Source: Cerrena zonata (taxonomy: Eukaryota; Basidiomycota; Agaricomycetes; Polyporales; Cerrenaceae). From it: 64,000 bases of DNA. Position numbers and translations under genes: made by a program. The notes beneath the pieces are model-generated. The model ran no database searches. It was given only the letters and a program-made list of their open reading frames with translations, and had not been told where the DNA came from. Shown in pieces: positions 57,901 through 64,000 of the stretch. Every line of letters starts with the position of its first letter. The first letter of the stretch is position 1. The stretch is from the NCBI GenBank assembly GCA_038087015.1, contig JASBNA010000038.1, positions 124,001 to 188,000 of the forward strand, in the 5' to 3' direction.

Positions 57901-58527
57901 TTACGTGAACATGTTAGAAATGAGAGCAGCGCCTTGAGGGACCTGATGTATACCATCTGGCTCTAGTTCCTCCTCGATATTGGGCTCGGGACAGACAATC
58001 CAGTCGATAACATGTGCGCCGACCCAGACAAGGAGCCTGACGATAGCTACACCAACCAGCACCGATCCAATAAACACAATGAGCCCAATAACGAGAGTCC
58101 TGCAATGTTTAGAAGGGTTGGCGATCATTGCTTGTGTGTCGGACTCGTGTCGTACAGCCATAGCAAGGGCGAAGAAAGTAGCCACAATGATGAACATTGG
58201 ATAGATAGAGTTGAAGATACGCTTTTGAGTGTAATATGGGCTTGCTTGGAGGTGTTTGAGCGTGACTTGTATGTCCGTCAGAGGTGAACGTAGGTAGGTT
58301 CGACCCCATCCGGCGAGATATTCCTCGACGCAGTCGTGGAAGCCATGCTGTCGAGATTGCAATAGGACGTCGGGATATAGGACGACGTTCGAAACTCTAT
58401 TATTCGTATTGATCAGGGGGGTGGAGGGTAAGTCTAGCTCATGGTCGAAGACCAGATCGTTGTCTTTGGGGTTGGTGGCCATGAGTTGGGTGTATTCATG
58501 TTTGGTGTGGTAACGTGAGACAGGCAT
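57901..58527 (-). CDS. Small two-span membrane protein
   Basis: Single-exon gene of 208 residues. The first 110 residues are soluble and polar (MPVSRYHTKHEYTQLMATNP); two hydrophobic segments follow at about 112-133 (FIIVATFFALAMAV) and 150-178 (LVIGLIVFIGSVLVGVAIVRLLVWVGAHVI), then an acidic tail (EPNIEEELEPDG). There is no signal peptide and no motif I recognise. The unbroken frame and coherent hydrophobic pattern make it likely real, but the family is unknown to me. An upstream extension through an intron cannot be excluded. Confidence 0.6.
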   Translation of the reverse strand: MPVSRYHTKHEYTQLMATNPKDNDLVFDHELDLPSTPLINTNNRVSNVVLYPDVLLQSRQHGFHDCVEEYLAGWGRTYLRSPLTDIQVTLKHLQASPYYTQKRIFNSIYPMFIIVATFFALAMAVRHESDTQAMIANPSKHCRTLVIGLIVFIGSVLVGVAIVRLLVWVGAHVIDWIVCPEPNIEEELEPDGIHQVPQGAALISNMFT

Positions 58528-59725
58528 GATAGACGAGCAGGCGAGTAACTGGTCAACAGTTGGGTGGATGGGGGTGGTTGTGCTTTGGGCGAGATAGCTT
58601 TCGGCTGACAGTGACCTCCTCTTATCCCTGAGTGAAACGGATACGGAACGGGTTTGAGAACGGAACGGAGTTCGGTATACGCCATGTGGTTGTTTCCGTC
58701 TTTCCTCTCTGAAATGACGGGCCGGGAGTGGTCCGGAGACCGAATATCAATATTATTACTATTCTACAGCTTACAGTATTCTACAGGACTCTATATATAA
58801 CATATAAATAAGCTAGATAGCGGGCTTGATAGCATACGATTCTATATATTTAGCATTACAAGGGACGGCCGCCCAGCCCGAGATTCAATTTGAAGGTAAA
58901 TCTAGATCGATCAGCTCGCGTGGCCTGAATCGCAAGGAGAGTTTCACGGGTTGGTCACTGCCAGGGCTGAGTGCTTTATGAAGTGTGCATTCCAGCCACT
59001 GTCAATTAACGCTATTTCGCTACAGATATCTGCCAGTAATCCGCTCATACGATCTTTTGCCCCCACCCGACAACAGGGTATGACAAGGCACGCACCCAGA
59101 TGCAGCCGCATCATATGGGATGCGCGAGCACATGAACAAGAAGCGACTCTCCCCCGGTTGATAGCAACGGTGTACCTTATCGTACGTGCTACGCTGTGAC
59201 CATTCCTCATCGCAGTACCATACGCCGCTTTCTCCACATTGGCGTCACTTTGCGCAAAAGAAGTGCTTGGATGCCCAAAAATATCTCGCTTAGAACCCCT
59301 TGGATAGATCTTCGTCTCTCACGTACACCTATCTACATTGACTATTCTACTGACATATGACCGTATTGGCCACCTCTGAACCGCCTCGCGTATGGACTCA
59401 TTATTGTCAAGAAAGCTCGACAAGAGTCGTCGGACGACCTATTGATCTGCCATCAACATACAACATGGGTCAATCGGATACCCGCCGGCTGAGGACTTAG
59501 GAAGAAGCCAAGTCTGCTGATTCGCCCGAGATCATAACGGGGAATAGCCCTGAAGTAATCTGACGTTTGTCGCTGAAGAAGATCCATTTTCGGCTGTTGC
59601 TACATGTGCTACGGTGTTCGTATCTCGGTATATAACATCGACCACCATGCTACGGTTCCCCAGAGTGTCCTCTTTGAAGACCTCACATCCGGTCCAGTCG
59701 ACTCGTCGTAGTCTAGGTACTAGCT
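58528..59725. other. Divergent intergenic region with AT-rich tract
   Basis: 1.2 kb between the membrane-protein gene and the S28 peptidase. It contains an AT-rich segment (about 58740-58860) and a TATA-like ggtatataac at about 59624, roughly 95 nt before the peptidase ATG. The overlapping frames at 58944-59237 (-) and 58951-59199 (+) show no motif. Confidence 0.4.
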
Positions 59726-61827
59726 ATGGTTGCCTCTCTTGGAAAGTTCGTGTCGCTCCTCCTACCTCTTGCCGCTCTCGCACTGGGGAAGCGGACTCTT
59801 CCACCTCGCCCTTCAGTGCCTTCGGCGATGGCACCAGAGGAGGTTGCTGTGGTTGACAGGAACGGATCTACTATCCCTCCTTACACCACTACTTACTACT
59901 TCGACCAACTGATTGACCACACCAAGCCCCAGCTTGGTACGTTCAAGCAACGGTTCTGGCACACATGGGAATTCTACGTTGCGGGTATGTTCGTTGCCGT
60001 CACATTTGCAAACTGATAGTCTAATTCCTTTCCATTACATAGATGGCCCGATCATTCTTATGACACCAGGAGAAGCGAACGCTCAGGGTAAGCCAATTCA
60101 AATAGGCAATAATCAATCGCAATTTATTGACGCATCTACCATCCCTGCATTTCAGGTTATTCTGGTTACCTCACTAACCGGACTATCAACGGTCAACTCG
60201 CTCAACAGGAGAACGGTGCCACTATCGTCCTCGAACATCGTTTCTACGGTCTCTCTAACCCCTACCCCAGCTTGGACGACGAAAGTCTCAAGTTGAACAC
60301 TATTCAACAAGCTGTTGATGATTTGGACTACTTTGCCAGGAACGTCAAGTTGGCTATGCCCGGCGGTGACAACGTCAAACCTGGTCAGGCTAAGTGGGTT
60401 CTTATGGGTGGTAGTTACTCCGGTGCTCTTACCAGCTGGACCATGGTCAAGTCAGTTTTTTTCTTGGAATTTCGTGGCTATACAGGGATTGACATATTGA
60501 CTACAGCAAGCCTGGCCTTTTCCACGCTGGTTATTCGTCCTCTGGTGTCGTCGAAGCTATCGTGTAAGCATTTCACTCCTAGCTCGGCATTCTAAATCTT
60601 ACCGGAATTTGTTTACCCATGTGTAGTGACTACTGGGGATACTTCGAACCCATCCGTCAGAACATGCCCGTGAATTGCTCTGCAGATGTCGAGGCCGTTA
60701 TCACTTACATTGACAAGACTTTCACTGGCCGCAACACGACTGCTATTAACGAGATCAAGTCTCTTTTCGGTTTGTCAGCCTTGACTCACCTCGACGATGT
60801 TGCCGGTGCTCGTAAGTAGCTTCGCTTGTAATATTCGTCTTAACAGCTCAAATCTGTCACAGTGCGAAACAACTTGTGGGACTGGCAAAGCCTTCAACCT
60901 AACTCAGGCGCCGGTACCACCTTCACTCAATTCTGTGATGCTTTGGAAGTCAAGGATGGTGTGAGTGCCAGTGCTAAAGGCCAAGGTTTACAGCACGCTC
61001 TCCAAGCATGGGGCAACTTCTGGACCAAGGGCGGATACTTGGCTGACCTCTGCGGTGATGCCGATATTGTGTATGTTCATTGCATTCGTTGCCGTCTATT
61101 TAGATGGGAGACTAATCTTTCATTGGTGATAGTGACTGCCTTGGATCCTATGACGCTACATCTGACTATTACACTAACACCACTATTGACAATGCTGGTC
61201 GCTCATGGTACTGGATGGTGTAAGTGATGTAGCGATCTCACGCCAAGGCTCGATAACTAACGATTGTTATTTTAGTTGCAACGAAGTCGGCTTCTTGCAA
61301 GATGGCGCTCCCGCTAACCACCCAACCCTCGTCTCTCGCCTCATTCAACCCGCCTACGACCAGGTTCGTTTCCTTCCTACTTCCTATCTTGAACCTTGTT
61401 TAACATCCCCATTTTATAGCGCCAGTGCAGCCTCATGTTCCCCAAAGCTTTCTCCGCGACTTCTGTCCCCAAAGCAAACGCTGTCAACGCCAAGTTCCGC
61501 GGCTGGAACGTCAAGATCGACCGTCTCTTCTTCGCCAACGGCCAACGTGACCCATGGAGAGAAGCCACCATGTCTGCTGACGGACTCAACGTCCAAAGCA
61601 CCGACCGCCAACCTATCGCTGTTAGCGATGGTTTCCATTGTTCCGATCTCAGTACCGCTACCGGAAACGTCGATGCTACTGTCAAGGCTGTTCAACAGAA
61701 GGCCTTGGCTTCGTTCCATGTTTGGTTGGCGGAGGACACTAAGCACAAGAGATCGATTATGGATGTTGCCCTTGAGACTCTCAAGGGCGTTAAGGTTTCC
61801 AGGAGCGAGGGCTCTTTGGGTGCTTAA
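59726..61827 (+). CDS. Secreted serine carboxypeptidase, family S28 (PRCP-like)
   Basis: Extracellular or vacuolar prolyl-type serine peptidase. Nine exons, 59726-59984, 60043-60087, 60156-60450, 60507-60563, 60627-60811, 60863-61070, 61133-61219, 61276-61363 and 61420-61827, give 543 residues exactly in frame. A signal peptide (MVASLGKFVSLLLPLAALAL) precedes the S28 fold: FDQLIDH, TFKQRFW, GPIILMTPGEANAQ, VLEHRFYGLSNPYPS, the nucleophile GGSYSG, FHAGYSSSGVVEAI, the acid in FANGQRDPWREA and the catalytic His in GFHCSDL. Several NxT/S sites suggest N-glycosylation. Related fungal enzymes hydrolyse proline-containing peptides at acid pH. It is transcribed toward the GMC oxidoreductase, with stops only 160 bp apart. 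Confidence 0.93.
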
Positions 61828-61984
61828 AGATTTTAATTGAATTGGATATTTGTATTGGATTACTCGCTCGCTATAATGCTATAGGAATAGAACACTCGTT
61901 ACACTCTCGCAATATCTACTGAGGTGCGGTAGGGAGATTTGGGTATGCCGGTTCTATTAGATACATGTTTTCGTCTGGTTTTCG

Positions 61985-64000
<2,016 letters not shown>

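Overview
The window looks like nuclear DNA of a filamentous basidiomycete, most likely an Agaricomycete. Nearly every gene is split by short (about 45-65 nt) GT-AG introns, intergenic gaps are compact, and the gene families are typical of mushrooms: DUF6533 seven-helix proteins, class I hydrophobins, fast-diverging F-box proteins, a DUF7704 membrane protein, a GMC oxidoreductase and a cytochrome P450. I derived the exon models by hand from both strands. Most complete models sum to an exact multiple of three, which is an independent check on the splice calls.

Layout. (1) 1-1145: the 5' half of ARB1, an ABC-F ATPase, on the minus strand. (2) 2064-11271: a head-to-tail array of five DUF6533 genes, all on the plus strand, all with five exons, and with internal exon lengths that are almost invariant (98, 44, 445 or 448 nt). 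(3) 13643-15844: a 12-exon P450 with one +1 frame break. (4) 16775-20027: two divergently oriented class I hydrophobin genes with the same three-exon plan, 2.35 kb apart. (5) 20343-23949: a PP2A-like phosphatase and a long low-complexity protein with a Cys-rich motif, both minus. (6) 24-28.5 kb: a gene-poor zone with decayed sequence, including an AIG2/GGCT-like pseudogene. (7) 28562-31819: DUF7704 protein, ribosomal protein eS12, and a SKI8-like WD40 protein whose first exon is only the start codon. (8) 33633-35377: an NRG1/MIG1-like C2H2 regulator. (9) About 37.0-41.5 kb: a Ty1/copia retrotransposon with one open 1407-residue polyprotein but no recognisable 3' end. (10) 45144-50343: a class I histone deacetylase and an NCS2 purine permease with frame breaks. 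(11) 50790-55478: three F-box-type genes. (12) 57901-61827: a small membrane protein and a secreted S28 serine carboxypeptidase. (13) 61985-64000: the 3' part of a GMC oxidoreductase that has lost both catalytic histidines and carries frame breaks.

How the parts relate. Housekeeping functions (ribosome biogenesis, translation, RNA turnover, dephosphorylation, chromatin deacetylation) alternate with lineage-specific accessory blocks: the DUF6533 array, the hydrophobins, the F-box trio, and redox or secreted enzymes. The DUF6533 array is the best candidate for an undescribed system. It is a locally amplified, architecturally frozen family of multi-span membrane proteins with two invariant motifs and divergent tails, and I know of no assigned function for it. 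Four genes (P450, GGCT-like, NCS2 permease, GMC oxidoreductase) carry small frame breaks, two of them in homopolymers, so pseudogenisation and assembly indels both need to be considered.
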